Shown in pieces: positions 47,560-60,244 of a DNA stretch of 64,000 bases. Positions within the stretch are counted from its first letter, which is position 1; each line of letters begins with the position of its first letter. Under the pieces are notes generated by a model. The model did not search any database. It was not told where the DNA came from and saw nothing but the letters and a program-made list of their open reading frames with translations. The DNA is taken from contig NW_024464918.1 of NCBI RefSeq assembly GCF_017591425.1, positions 7,562,001 to 7,626,000 of the forward strand. Direction: 5' to 3'. Origin of the DNA: Ochotona curzoniae. Its lineage: Eukaryota > Chordata > Mammalia > Lagomorpha > Ochotonidae. The translations under genes and the position numbers were made by a program.

Positions 47560-48980
47560 CCTGACAAATATGCCCATGGATATATACGTTGTCAATTGTC
47601 TCTTTATATGCAAGTAAGTCAATAACATATTTTGAGAATGAACTAATCTATTTTGGAAATAATAAGGAAGGAGGAAGAATACTATGGTAAAGTATGGCAA
47701 AATAACTATCATCGATTTTTTCCTTGTAAAATAATTCTTAATGTTGGATTTAATATGTAGCCTTACTTATTAAGTCTTTTTCTTTTTTTTTTTTTCATTT
47801 TGTCATGTTAAATGAGTTGGACCCTTGTGTTTCCCAAGAATTGAATTACACTTTTGGCCCAACCATAAGATTCCAAAGACAGTCTTCTGTCTTCTTTTCT
47901 GACAAGTTAAATATGGTGGAATCAACCAAATGATTTTGTAATTTTCATCTGAAAATATCTTGCTATATTCTAGATTGATATTAATCAAGCAAAGAAATAA
48001 AGGTCTATCGTTTTTTTCCTTATGTAATGCTTCATATAAAAAGAAATTAGTAACTGCTTTAATGATCTGCAATCTAAAATGTTATGCCCTCATGAAGAAA
48101 TTTTCATAGTAATATTATTGTAGGCTCAAAATAAAGAGTCGTAGTTGATTTGTTTTATATCTAAAAGCTAAACTCCTTTCCTTAGGTACAACTTTGAGAC
48201 TCCTCAATTAAGACAGAAGACAAAATATACTACATACTTATTCAGATACTGCTTCTATACCATCCAATCAGCTAGATACTTTCGATCATAAAGATTCTCA
48301 AATATTTCAGGATCCCTAAAGTGGTAGCCTTGCATAGAAACACTGGGAACATGAAAACAGCTACAAATGACTTATTTTTATTTGTTACTACCTGTTCCCT
48401 TGAAAATTGTAGACCAAATTACCTGCTAGCTATTGTCTAACGCAGACATTCATAGGCAAAATGAGTGACTTGGGATTAGAAACGGTTTTTAGAGGAACTT
48501 TTTTTTTTTTTTGAGAGCTGTCATGTTAGAATTTAACAGGTATGTGATTAATGGAGAAAAGGTCCCTTGCTAAAAGCTCCGGATCCCAAACCTGTTTGGA
48601 GATGCTGTTTTGCTGTTTGTTTGTTTTGATTTGCACGGCCGAGGCAGTCCCATGGGGTCACTTAATAGGCTGTGCCACCTCCCATTCTCCCTGGCTATGC
48701 TAGTTGTGATGGCACTTCAGTGGAGAATTGCTAAAATTAACAGACAGGACACCAGGCCCCCTGCCATGTCCCAAGGCCCAAATGCCAGGAATCTCAGAGA
48801 AAATTGTCAAAAATTTCAGATGCTAAGAAAGAGGAGGAGAGCAAAAAATAAACTGGTAAAGAGCCCAGGCTGGAGAATCAGGGAGGCATTTCAAGGAGAC
48901 AGAAACAAAAATCTCCATCTGTGGAATTTGCACCACGGATAGCCATCCAGGTTGATTATTTACTCTCCACCATGCAAGTG
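47560..48980. other. No recognised gene
   Basis: AT-rich with T-runs (47781-47794, 48499-48512). 48600-48950 is GC-richer and carries a 110-codon plus frame with a basic middle section; not recognised. Confidence 0.45.
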
Positions 48981-48984
48981 ATGC

Positions 48985-49060
48985 CAATCCTAATGACACC
49001 CATTTTACAGATAAGAAAACCGCCTTAGCGGGGTAAGAGTTAGGATTTGATCATAGTGGA
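48985..49060 (-). mobile_element. MIR core fragment, antisense
   Basis: 'acacccattttacagataag' then 'aaaaccgccttagcggggta' corresponds to the antisense MIR core ('ccccattttacagatgagg', 'aaactgaggcacagagagg'). Confidence 0.55.
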
Positions 49061-49064
49061 TATG

Positions 49065-50080
49065 ATTAATTTTTTTTAAGTGTAAATTACACCATGACAC
49101 TCTCTCCAAATGTATCTTCTGATAGTCTCTCCGACTGAAAATGAAATCAAAATGCCTTGCTTGAGTGTTTGTGCTCAAGCTTCCTCCCTGTACCCAATCA
49201 GCCTCATGTTGGTACTTTCAGCTTGCACACAGTTAACATGCAGCCTCCGTGTTTATTGACTGTAGACAGCGTTCACTCAGCTGAGGGCATCTGGGAGGGT
49301 ATTTCTCGCCAGCCTCCACATGGCTACTTCCTTTTTGTCATTTGCAGCCTATACCTTTGGAAAGAGTTTCTGGATCTCCCTGAAGAAGATTCCCTGTGTT
49401 CAATGCACGCATCATCATACTGGATTTCCTATTCTACAACCCTCCTTTGTGACTCTCTGATTCATTTTCAGCATCCCTGTGTCCCTGCTCCAGAATTAAG
49501 TTCCAGGAAATTCGGGGACTGGGAGCCTTGTTTATGCCCTTCAGTAGAGGGGTCTAACATACAGTAGATTGAGCAATATATAATTATGCATGAATTAATT
49601 CGGTCTTCACAACTTTCTTTTGAAAAACATAGGAGGGAGGCCTACCAATGAATTCTCTCAAACCACAGAGCTTGCTGCATGGAGAGGAACAATTAAAACA
49701 AACCCAGAGGCAAAATCATGACCACTTTTCTATAAACTGACGCTAGACCCTCAGCCCTGCCAGAAGCTGTCTTAATGAGAGGCATTGATTTTGAAGCAAG
49801 AAATGACTGATTGCAAAGCAGGTAAAACTATGTGAGAGGTTTAAAAGATATTTATATCATAGAATTTCCATTCAAAAATTCTACTTATAGATTTTCCAGG
49901 ACAGAGAAAAAAACATGTATATGTATAAAAATATTTTGTGGGACTGTAGAAAATGATGGACTTCATCATGGATGAAGAAGGATTTTATTAACATTCTCGG
50001 CAATTATGGTGAGTCTTAAGGATTCCAAAAGAAAACACAGCCACTACTTGTATGAGCACTGACGACTATTAAGAAAGAAT
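49065..50080. other. No recognised gene
   Basis: 49157-49567 is a 136-codon plus frame, longer than most in the window and not SINE-derived. It has a scattered Cys/Ser/Pro composition and no recognised domain. No splice or promoter context supports it. Confidence 0.4.
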
Positions 50081-50084
50081 AAGG

Positions 50085-50400
50085 GGCCAGAATGATGGCT
50101 CAATTGGCTACTTCTCCACCTTCAACTGCCAGCATCTGCATGTGCATTGCTTTGTCTCCCGGCCGCTGCACTTCACATCCATCTCTCTGTTTGGGGCCTG
50201 GAAAGGCAGTGAAGTAAGGTCCAGAGTCTTGGGACCCTGTATCTGCATGGCAGACACTGAAGAAGCTCCTGGCTTGTGAATGGCTCACCTCCAGTCATTG
50301 GGGCCTTTTGGGCCGTAAAGAGGCGGGTGGAAAAATCTTTGTCTCTCCTTCTCTGCACAGCTGTCTTTCCAACAAAAATGAACAAATCTTTAAAAAATAA
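50085..50400 (+). mobile_element. Lagomorph SINE (CSINE type, intermediate age)
   Basis: 'ggggccagaatgatggctc', 'acttcacatccatctctctg', 'ggggcctggaaaggcagtg', 'agtcttgggaccctgtatct', 'gaagaagctcctggcttgtg', 'tctctccttctctgcac' and tail 'ctgtctttccaacaaaaat' plus A-rich end. Possible decayed duplication: AAAGAATAAGG on the left and AAAGAGTAGG on the right, too weak to assert. Confidence 0.88.
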
Positions 50401-51206
50401 AAAAGAGTAGGATTTTATTCTTTACTATGTCCAGAGTCCTGCTCAGCTGCACAATTATTCAAGGTGGATATCATTTATGAGGGCAACTATGATAAGGAAA
50501 ATGCTTTTTTTTATTTCATAGTTCATAGTTTTGTACAAAAACAAGGCTACTCAGATTTGAGATGAGATCAAATACATCCTTCAAGCCTTCAGCATGATGC
50601 ACAGTACAGGTGCGATTTTATTTTCTTTTTTCCAATTTTGAAAATTTTTTTGAAGCAAATTTGGGTAAGCCCATACAAAATAAACAAAGAAAAATTAAAA
50701 ATTGACAGTTCTGTTTTGACAGATCAAACATTCAACAAATGAAAGCTACTCACTATTGATCTAATTGATGATGCTGTCATTTTTTTAAAAATAGAGGCAA
50801 ATAACATTTTGTATGAATTATAATAACCTGTAACAGTTGTTGGAGAAAAAAATTACCAATTTAAATTTGGCTACACCCTATCCAAAGAGTAAAGTGGCTA
50901 CAGGCATATTACTTCAGAAACAGTTGGAATATGTTTCCTACTAATGGTTTTAAAGTGTAGCTTCAGTAGTAAGAGAACTAATTTTCAAAAATAACCCTTC
51001 TTTGGGGAGATTGTATTATCTCTTCTTCTACGTCACTTCTCGTCTGCTGACAGAAAACTGTTTGCCTGAAAATAAGGTGCTAAAGGATGTGAAACAATTA
51101 AAAGCAGCAGAAAAAGGAACACAGAAAATTCTAGATTAGCGAATGTGAATAGAAATTTACCTCATGCTATCAGATGCTGAATCCTGGGATGATTACCGGT
51201 TTTACA

Positions 51207-51292
51207 TTTTCTTTTCTTTCTTTTCTCCCTTCCTTCCTATCCTTTCCTTCTCTCTGTCCCTCTTTCTCTCTCCCACCTCCGTTTTTTTTTTC
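51207..51292. repeat. Pyrimidine-rich tract
   Basis: About 85 bases almost entirely C and T on the plus strand ('tccttctctctgtccctctt'), ending in T9. Low complexity. Confidence 0.85.
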
Positions 51293-51720
51293 TGAAGACA
51301 AAAATTAAAAACACAGACACCTTATCTGGATGCTGTTTTCTCACCACCCTCATATTTCTCACAGTGTTATACCTAAGGGGTCACAACAGACCTATTCTTG
51401 TGTTTTTAATTCTAGGATGCTGGAAGAACAAGCTATCCAGGTGATTTGTGGAGCTTATTCTAGTGAAAAGATTATTTCACATGATCAGTTATGTACCAAA
51501 ATAAATCTAAAACATGAATTTTTATTTAATTTGTTGTTAGTTTTCTATAACGTCCCATCAATTTTACCAAGTTTTGATAGACACTTGTTTAAATCCAAAA
51601 ATAAACACAGGTTTAACAAATATTCCCAATATATTAATGACTGCCCATGTTTCACAGAACTGACTACTCAAACACTGAAACTGTAAAACCCCAATCAGTT
51701 CAAAACAGTTAAAGAGCTGC

Positions 51721-51744
51721 AAAAAAAAAAAAAAAAAAAAAAAA
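51721..51744 (+). repeat. A24 homopolymer, possible poly(A) of an unidentified retrocopy
   Basis: Uninterrupted adenine run. An AATAAA occurs upstream at 51600-51605, about 115 bases away, which is too far for a normal signal. No L1/SINE body is recognisable to the left, so the origin is open. Confidence 0.6.
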
Positions 51745-54700
51745 GTAAAAACATGGGCAAAATGCCTAAATCTGAAGTGTTTTTTTTACTAAAATGCACG
51801 TAAACTTATTTTATGATAATCATGACAGCATGTATGATGTTACAGTGTCATTTTTACAGTAGGATGCTAATAGTAAGATTCAAGAAAAATGTGTGTGGAA
51901 AAAAACACACTTTTTAAATGGCGATTAATTAGAATTTCAAAACGAGAATGACTGTGGTTCAATCCTCTGGGACTTGGTGTCCAGGCTCAGAACCAAGTAG
52001 TCTTCGTTCTTAAGTTGATTTTGAAGTCTTTTCATTTCTAACAAGAATCAGGAGGGTGGAGGAGACAAAGACAAAGATGTTACTTCAGAGTTAAAAGGTC
52101 TTTTAAAGGTTTCAGGCAGTGGAACAAGGAGGATACCGGCTGGCTCACTTCTCTGATGGCCCCAGACTTTCCCTGCCCTCCACATCATGAAAAGCAGAGT
52201 GCTCGGATTAAAAGTCAAATAAGAAGCATGAAAGAATTGGTTAAGTGCTAAAATGATTAGCCACAAAAATGTTCTCATTTCCTTCAACTGACCCTCTGGT
52301 AAGCTTCATAAAAATCACATTGCCCTTTACAAAGGTCAAACTAACACAAAAACCAGTAACAAGTAGCAGTAAAAACAGGAAAGTGAACACTCAGCAAGGC
52401 ACTGTTACCACAGATAATCCCTCTTTGCTTTCACAGTTCATCCAGCATCAATAACACTGTTGTGAACCAGTTGAGCACACTGAGCCACAGAAAGATTAAT
52501 TTTCACAAGTTTACACGTTCCTTAACTGACAGAAATAAGCATCCACAGGATATAACATTTAGCACTGTATTGTTTCTATATACAATAAATGAGTCCTCCA
52601 GATTATCTAAAATTATTTGAGGGGAAATGGACATCAAATACCAAGAACTGGGTGTCATGAAAATTAAAATGTAGAAGTTTAAGGATGAAGTACCGAGCAT
52701 TCAGGAAGCTCTCTCTGAGTGACATCACCACTACCTGGTGTAATCCAAGGGGCCAACCTATATGTTGGGTTTGAGCTCACCAGTTAGAGACAGAAATGAC
52801 AAGAGATCAAGACATGAATGGAGCCCAGGACCCAAACTCTTGTCAAAATAGCCTCCCCCTCCTCCAAAGACCAACAGACATGTTTCTTTTAGCTTGGTGG
52901 ATTATTTCTTTTGATTATCCAGCCAGTTTTATCAGTAACCAGAATTACAGTTCCACACTCCCCTTAACTGTCTTAGGAGGAGTTAGGAGCTATGTGGAAA
53001 TAAATCACAGATATTTGGAACTATCATGTTTACATTCTCAACGGTTACAAACAGAATTTTCAAACTGCAGAGCAGGTACCAGAATCAAACATATAAAGCC
53101 ATCTATATTCTACTTGGACATTAACATGAAATTGCACTGTGCAAAACCTTATGATAACTACATTTCATTGGCAAATATTTATGGCGTTCCTGATATACTT
53201 ATAATAAAACAGCTTAATCCATCATTGCAACTAGATATAAATGTGCGATCTTTTTGTAGATTACAGTACGTCCTTTATGAACATTATAACTCCCAGAGTT
53301 AAGAATATGAGGTTTAAAACCAAAATAAACCTGGCAAGAATAATATTTTCAATAACTTTCAGAATAAGTAATAAGCTAACAAGTACGTAAACCTCTATGA
53401 TCTGAGCTGAGCAGAGGATCTTGTTTTAAAATAAAATACCAATTTCACATAATCAAAACATGACTTTCACAAAACAAAACAAGATGTAATTTCCTATTTC
53501 TGGAGGGAATATTAAGAGGCTTTAAATGATGTCTACTTTAATTGTACTGAGAAGTGAAGCACTCTTCCAGGATTGTACTCCTATAGAAACTATCCGCATA
53601 GAGTTCTGGCCATAGCAATTAAAATAAAGATGTGATTGCTGGAAAATTATTATACTTCTAACTACCAGAAATCATTAATAACCTTAGTTCCATCACAAAA
53701 CATAAGCCTGAGCAAAATTTCTTCAGATGCATCATGGCTTCAAATGTGTGATGGCTATTTTTCTGAGAAGCATGATTCATTTAGATGAGGAGGAGGTGGA
53801 GTAAGCCCTAAAGGAGGAAGCCATTTCTATGTGTATCTGTAGAACGGAGGGGGAAGAAAGGGAGGAATATAAACATTCAACTCAAAGTCCTCTGGAGACT
53901 AAACTAAAAGCAACTAATTTATTCTTCTTGAGGCAGCGGATAGAGAGAATGGTCAAAAGAACATACATGTTGTGTGTTGATAGTGTATTCCGTCAATACA
54001 GCCAAGGTTACATATTGCAATAACAAAAACAGCCAAAAAAAAAATGCATGCCAAAATGGCAAATGAATGGATGTCTCGGCCAGAGACAAGCTTTCTACAA
54101 GAATGCAGGCAAAGAAGCACATTTTCAAAACCTGTATTTCTAGTTTGAGCACTCGTAATGATATAAAGGATTTTTACTAAAGAGTAAATCTGAGTTACCA
54201 CAATGACATATGGGATATAGAGCCCCTAACATCAGTGCAGAGCATTCAAGGGATGGGGAGGTGTTTTCACCAAGGTGGATAGTCCCTGCCGGGAAGAAAG
54301 GTTAAAGTGTGCACCTCAAATGGCAATCATAAAACAGCTACCTGTGAATTTATAACACTTGAAACTGAACTTGACTGGAGGCTGAGGGTGAATGCAAATG
54401 ATTTTGGAGTTGCTAACAGAAAGCAAAATAGATTCTGGCAAGAGTTGTGCCTCCTTCTTCCTGCGCTACCCTTAAGAGTCGAGCTGCCGTTTTCCAATGT
54501 GCATGTCATGGAATGCTTCAGTGGCAAAAGAGTAAAAGTTTAAGAACAGCTATTAAAAAAGGAATCATTTACTTTGTAATACTTCAAAGAGGCATTTTTA
54601 ACTCTAGGCACATCAATCCTTCAATGTCTCTTTTGCAAATCTGCATAAATACCATAACTGACAGCTTATTAACAGTTCATTAAGAATACTAAAACCTTCT

Positions 54701-55380
54701 GATAAACAACAGCCTGCCAACCACACAGTGGACTGAGTATCTAGCCATGCATTTTATCCAGCCCAGAAATCAATCCAGTTTATCAACAGCTAGCCCAAAA
54801 GGTGGTTTTGCTAACAGATCCGCTCGCAGAGGCAAGCCCTCCCACATGCCCTGAAACACTCTCACTTTGAACTGATTAGCAGTTAATTTATGTTTCAATA
54901 AACAGAATCATGACTGCTACACATGTGAAAAACATGTTATTAATAATTTTTTTAAGATTTAGGAATACCTCCAAACCCTGTAAGAAGCTGAAGAAAATAA
55001 GGGAAGACAAACCATAGATAATTTTTGCCTATGCTTAAATAACGAAGTGTCTTGTTCCAGGTGTGGCTATTCTTCCTAGTGGTCTGAAATGGAATATTTT
55101 CACGATTGCACTCTGAATTGTGCTGTGCCAAAATCAATGCGGCACAACAGAGAGAGAGAAATCTGTTTGCATTTTCCTGGAAAGAGTACATCAGAAAAAT
55201 ACTGAATATTGTCTTTCCTTATCTTTGGATAAAAGCCTGATTATAAACTCATTTCAGTTCAACAAATCTTTCTGGATTCCCTGCGGAGCAAGGCATTTAC
55301 ACTTAACAGGCATTTTTTTGTGCTCTGAAAGTGTGTTCGCTCCATGTAGCTCTGGCATGATGAACGAACATGGATGCCTC

Positions 55381-55400
55381 TGCATCCATTAATGGATGCA
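55381..55400. repeat. Perfect 20-bp palindrome
   Basis: TGCATCCATTAATGGATGCA equals its own reverse complement. The centre CATTAATG is a pair of inverted TAAT homeodomain cores. A related 'ggatgcctctgcatcc' overlaps its left end from 55372. Confidence 0.9.
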
Positions 55401-56767
55401 TCTCACTGGAAGGCATTAGAAACTCCACTTTTTCTTCAAAAATAGAAATCAGACAAATAGTGGCATGCCTCCAGTGGAGTGCATCCTAGTAACTCCAAAT
55501 TCTCCCCACCTTGTGCTCTCTCCTCACAAGGATGTGAAAAGTGCAATAAGCACAGAACCATTCTACAGAATACTCCAATTCAAGCACTCCAATATGGATA
55601 AATTATTGCTTCTAGGCCTTTTTGCAATATAAGACATCAAGGGTGGAAAATTCCTTGAAAGGATAGGCATATATCTTCCTACCTATTAGCTATGGGCTAT
55701 TGAAGTTCCTAAAGGCTCGTAGCTTAAGTCACAGATATGTTGATTTGCTTGAATAAATAGATCTCTTGGGATGGTGACTGGAGAAAATGAGAAATTATTA
55801 TGTGAGACTGCATATTGTGGACTTCTGGAGTCATTTGAACACTGTGAAATTACCGGTCATAATTTTTATTTCCTGACTACAATATTAGGTTACTTCCCAT
55901 TGGAACAGAGTAATTACTGTACTTGTCAAACTCCTACTGCCACTATCACAAATGGCAAACAACTGCCACGTGCACTTATTAAAGTCATGAGTGTGTTCTA
56001 TTAATTGACAGAGCAACCATAACACTCTGAAAGAACCACCAAAAGAACAGCATGATAAAGCATTTTATACACATTCATTCGCACAACATGCACAATAATC
56101 TTCTGGAGTCGATTTCCCTGTTATCCCTATGTTTAACGGAATGGGACACTGAATTTCACACGGAAATATCTAGGAGTTTGTGGAACCTGAAGTGGAAGAA
56201 ATGTGTGAAATTCGATTTACTTACTACTCCATCATAATGACAATCAACATTTTCTTCACATAATCACAGGAGCTGTCTAGAGAGGCTCCAGGGAGAGCCA
56301 CTTGTGGATTCCAAGCTCAACTCCCTTTAAACACGTCAAGCTTGACACCCTATATGATGGCATGCCATGGCTCATCTGATCTTTATTTATATAGAGCTAT
56401 AACGGGCATTTAATTTAAGTTAGTTGATTGAGAGCGAGGTTAACGTGTATACAGTGAAGTGTTAATTTTGATATAAGTAGCTATTCTGTCAGAACAATGT
56501 TTTGCAACACAACTATTAACATTCAAATATAATTATCTTTATTGCTACTGTCAGAAAAACAACACTGAGTAGCATGGATCAGTGGCCTAGATCAGACTAA
56601 TGTTTTTTTCAGATGTCAACAATGCTTTTTATTTTAAGTTAATTAGAAAATACCCTAAGTTTTATCACAGACATCATTACTATTTAACTATGACTGAGAA
56701 CACTGCTACAATTTAATGAGCCTCGCCAATTTGTACTACGTTGGACTTTCTGATCCTAAATTTGCTT

Positions 56768-57030
56768 TTAAAATATCTATCTATTTATTTATTGAGACTG
56801 CAGGTTCATTCACCAAATGGCCACGGGCTGCTGGAAGGGGGAATCAGGAACTCCATCCCTGTCTCGCACATGGATGGCAGCACGCAGAGTTCTTGAGTTA
56901 TCACAGATTGCTTTCAGCGGATTTACGAGTAAGAAATTGAAACCAGCAGTAGGCGTCTGGACCCGAACTCAGGTACTCAGACTCTGACACCCCTAATCAA
57001 TATCTTAACCATGAGGCCAAACATCCATCC
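56768..57030 (-). mobile_element. Old lagomorph SINE (early CSINE), antisense
   Basis: 'aaaatatctatctatttatt' tail, 'gcaggttcattcaccaaatg', 'gccacgggctgctgg', 'aggaactccatccctgtct', 'cgcacatggatggcagca', 'gttcttgagttatcac', 'gacccgaactcaggtactc' and 'atcttaaccatgaggcc' follow the early C-repeat in reverse. Confidence 0.85.
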
Positions 57031-57084
57031 CTTCATCTTAAGTTTGAAGCTCTTTGATGAATTTGATTAGTCTTCAGAACATGC

Positions 57085-57215
57085 AGGCACTTCAAAATGT
57101 TTGGGAAAAACAAAATGAAAGTTAGTTCTTATGCAATACATTTTGAAGTCCTCACACAGTTTTTGAAATCTATGTGTGCGTACTATGTGTGTGTATTGTT
57201 CGCACCAAATACATT
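57085..57215. mobile_element. Possible mariner-like MITE fragment
   Basis: 'ggcacttcaaaatgtttggg' followed by 'acaaaatgaaagttagttct' and 'acattttgaagtcctcac' resembles a mammalian mariner-derived repeat with 'cacttcaaaaagttc' ends and 'ttttgaaatccatgcatag' in its interior. Only one end is recognisable. Confidence 0.4.
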
Positions 57216-57259
57216 GACTCTATACAAATAGAAGGTTAGTCCTAGGTATGTAAGACACA

Positions 57260-57600
57260 AATACCCTTGGCATCCAAGACTAATATTTCAGCAGGAAATA
57301 CAGACAAGGAGCAAATACGGTAAATGTAGATTGCAAAGTATCTTATGCAGTGTTAGTAATGTGGAAAAAAGGCAAGGAATTTCATGGTGAAGCTGATTTT
57401 GGAAGGTAGTTACAATTTCACAAACTGGTCAGGAAAAACTTATTAAGAAGGCAACATATGAGATTGTCATCGTGGGTGGTAGACAAGGTAACAGAACAGG
57501 ACACACAGGACACAGCAGTCCAGGCAGGAGTGAGGAGCAACAAAAAACTCCCTATTGGAATTTTGCCCGCCTTGTGCAAAGCCAACAATTGAGAAGATTT
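57260..57600 (-). mobile_element. LINE-2 3' UTR fragment, antisense
   Basis: 'ttagtaatgtggaaaaaagg', 'caaactggtcaggaaaaact', 'tattaagaaggcaacatatg', 'gcagtccaggcaggagtga' and 'ttttgcccgccttgtgc' follow antisense L2 ('agggtggtcagggaaggcct', 'ctgaggaggtgacatttg', 'agcattccaggcagagg'). Confidence 0.72.
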
Positions 57601-57604
57601 TGAC

Positions 57605-59595
57605 TTCTTGTCACTTGAGGGTGACGTCACAGGAATGTAAGGGTTCTACTTCTCTAAATGGTGTAAAGACAGCCATACTGTATATGCCATTTCAGTTGTT
57701 ATCTGCCAGATGAAACCCTCATAATAAACAGCAGTGCTCGCCTTTCAGAGTTCTCCAAGATTCTATCAGTTGGTTAAAGAATACTTCAACAATTTTGCCA
57801 ACATTATTTAGGAATATAGGGATTTCCCAAAATATGATTTCTACATCTTCTAGAGAAATCAGAGAATTTGATGCCCAGCAAGTTCATTCCCAGAGGACTA
57901 CAGCTCATTTTTCCAGGAATTTGAGATTCTAGATTACAAACTTCTCCTGGCTTCTTTATATTAGGGAGCCAGCCAGTCACAGGGGACCTTAGTGATCTTT
58001 TGTAGAATGCAAAACTTTGTCCCTTTTTCTTTCTACTCTTTGTCTCTATTAGTTTATACTCCTCCTCCAAAGTTCCATTTCATTCTAACTCTTTCCAAGA
58101 AAGGAAAAGTTCTTACAATGTCCCCAAATGCTGTCTCTTGTTGTAAAAAACACAAGAATGCTCATTATTGAAAGAAACTATTCTCTACTTGAAGCTTTCC
58201 CTTGATTTTATCTCCAAGGAAATTTGAGATTTCTGTCCCTAGGTCAGCTCTACTTGATCGGGCGATTTTACTCTACGTTTACTGAAGAGAAACTGCAAAA
58301 TTGATGCAAAAAAAAAAAACCCCACAAAAAACAAATACAAAGTCATGAGTAAATGCTGGATTTTCAATGAGGGTTATCTGGCTCTAGAACAGACAGGATT
58401 TTCAAAACAGTAGGCAAGGTATGTGTTTGAAAACATAATGTAACTTTAGAAAGGCCACTGTTTTGTTTCAGTTATTTTGACTGAGTTTTTCAGAGGCCTA
58501 ACTGAAACACAACTGATGCTAATGTTTAAGTTATCCTTCTAGCCACTTGGCCACTAGAATGGATAAAAGATCATATACATACCTACATATGACCTCTATC
58601 AGATACTTATACACATATGTAATATATAAACATGTACACATAACAAGCATCTGGTTTTAGAGATGGGATTACTTAATATATTTACCCATATTTCTGAAAT
58701 CATTCACTACTGACATGCTGTGCTTTATTTCAGACTCAAATTCAGATGACCTTAAAACAATTAAATCTTTAAAAAATCAACCTGTCACATACATGCCAGT
58801 AGGTTCTGTGAATATCTTTCATGCTCATTCTTGATACCAAGGCACAGTACATAAGTGATCTTCCCACTTGTACCCCAACCTCAACTGCTTTTCCCACTTT
58901 TCATTTCCCTAGTCTTGCTCTTTCAGTAAACCATAATTTTTTTTTCTTCTGCCCAGTAATCAGTCTGGACATTTTTTATTGGAATAAAATGTTACACAAA
59001 CATAGTAAGGATTGAGTCCAATACTAATCACATAAAATTTTGAAGGTATCTACATCTCTATGTCTTCAAATTTATAACAGACATTATTATTTATACTTTG
59101 TTCCTGGTTTTGGATGTGGCTAGAGAATCAGTAATTGGTCTGCCACATTTTACTTCTCTCATGAGTCATAAGAAAATATAATCTTCCCGTGACTTACCAG
59201 CTGGAGACATTAAAATATAGTAACCAAGCTTCCTCACAAAGTGGCACAATTATACAGGTCGGAATTCACATTCATTAGAGGCTATGGGTGCCAAGTACAG
59301 TACTCAAGCATGGAAAATATTTGGATTCCATATGTTTCTGCTAGTTGACTTAGATTGCAGTCTGAGTGAGAATGCAAACGTCCAAGTGCAAATATTAAGC
59401 GATCCATTATCCAATGCAAATGAACGCAGTTCCAATGAACAAAGAGATGCCAAATGAAAAGGTCTGGATATGCATAAGGAGGTAAGAGATACAAATAATC
59501 AGAAATAAAGTATCACAGGGCATGAATCCCCACTCGGGTACTGTCAGTGTAAGAGCATCCTGCCTGAATGCTGCTCCTGCGCAGTGCTGGAATGC
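57605..59595. other. No recognised gene
   Basis: AT-rich unique-looking DNA with an A12 run near 58307. The 88-codon minus frame at 57804-58070 is not recognised. Confidence 0.45.
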
Positions 59596-59599
59596 ACCC

Positions 59600-59785
59600 C
59601 TTCAAAGCTGGAGAGCCTGGCTCTCCTGTTCATAGCAGTGGGCATGCCATTTCACACTTCTGCTTCTTTGGCTATAAAGAGAAAATCATTCCACTCACTA
59701 TGGAGGGATATCATAAGATTTAAACAAGTTAATGTATGGAAAAGCATTTAGCTCAATGCCTGGCACAAAAGTTGATAATTAATGA
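59600..59785 (+). mobile_element. MIR SINE, sense
   Basis: 'gagagcctggctctcctg', 'gggcatgccatttcacactt', 'ctgcttctttggctataaag', 'atatcataagatttaaacaa', 'gttaatgtatggaaaagcat' and 'agctcaatgcctggcacaaa' reproduce the MIR core and 3' end in order. Confidence 0.85.
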
Positions 59786-59789
59786 TTAT

Positions 59790-60075
59790 AATTAACCAAA
59801 CGTGTGTGCTAAGGCAATGCTATGACAGAGGAGTGCGTAAAGTATGTAAGTTCTCTAGGCTGAAATTAGAAAAAGCAAGGAATCCCATGGCATGGGGAGT
59901 TGATAAGAACAGTTATCAAAATTTGAGATCCATCTGGGAGCTTGGCATATACAGGCGCTCCTGGCAAGCAGGGGGTGGCAGGGAGATGCGTTGGGCAGCA
60001 CACAGTACCTCAGGCACAGATGATGAAAGGGGACAAGGATGCAGCCTGTAGAAGTGAAAACGAAGGGGTGATCTA
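59790..60075 (-). mobile_element. Possible L2 continuation, antisense, very diverged
   Basis: Purine-rich, G-rich wording on the plus strand is like the L2 segment that follows, but no single phrase is decisive. Overlapping 89- and 110-112-codon frames here are most simply L2 shadows. Confidence 0.35.
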
Positions 60076-60079
60076 AAAT

Positions 60080-60240
60080 GCTGTGCTGGGGGATCAGCAG
60101 GTGTAGGTGATAAATTGGATGTCGAGGGTGAAGGAGAAGAATCGAAAATAACTTCCAGATAAGAGTTGAAAGGAACTGGAAGGACACTGGTGACAGTGAA
60201 AGGAAGAACTGATATGTACCCTGCTATTACCTTCAAAGTA
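60080..60240 (-). mobile_element. LINE-2 reverse transcriptase-region fragment, antisense
   Basis: 'ggtgataaattggatgtcga', 'gggtgaaggagaagaatcga', 'aaataacttccagataag', 'gaaaggaactggaaggac' parallel the L2 antisense segment seen also at 500-600 in this window ('ctcaagattttgacctgg' and 'aaaatgaaaggatgggcc'). Confidence 0.7.
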
Positions 60241-60244
60241 AAAT

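Larger units (their letters stand above)
50405..56760. other. 6-kb stretch with no recognised interspersed repeat
   Basis: Contains a pyrimidine tract (51207-51292), an A24 run (51721-51744), a 20-bp perfect palindrome (55381-55400) and open frames of 118 codons (51330-51686) and 168 codons (52796-53302), none recognised. Otherwise AT-rich. Confidence 0.45.

Noticed and set aside
49157..49567. 136-codon plus-strand frame
   Set aside because: Not recognised, no start-context, splice or promoter support, and this length is expected occasionally by chance.
57960..58025. Faint likeness to an ancient SINE core ('gaccttagtgatcttttgta')
   Set aside because: One phrase only; could be chance.
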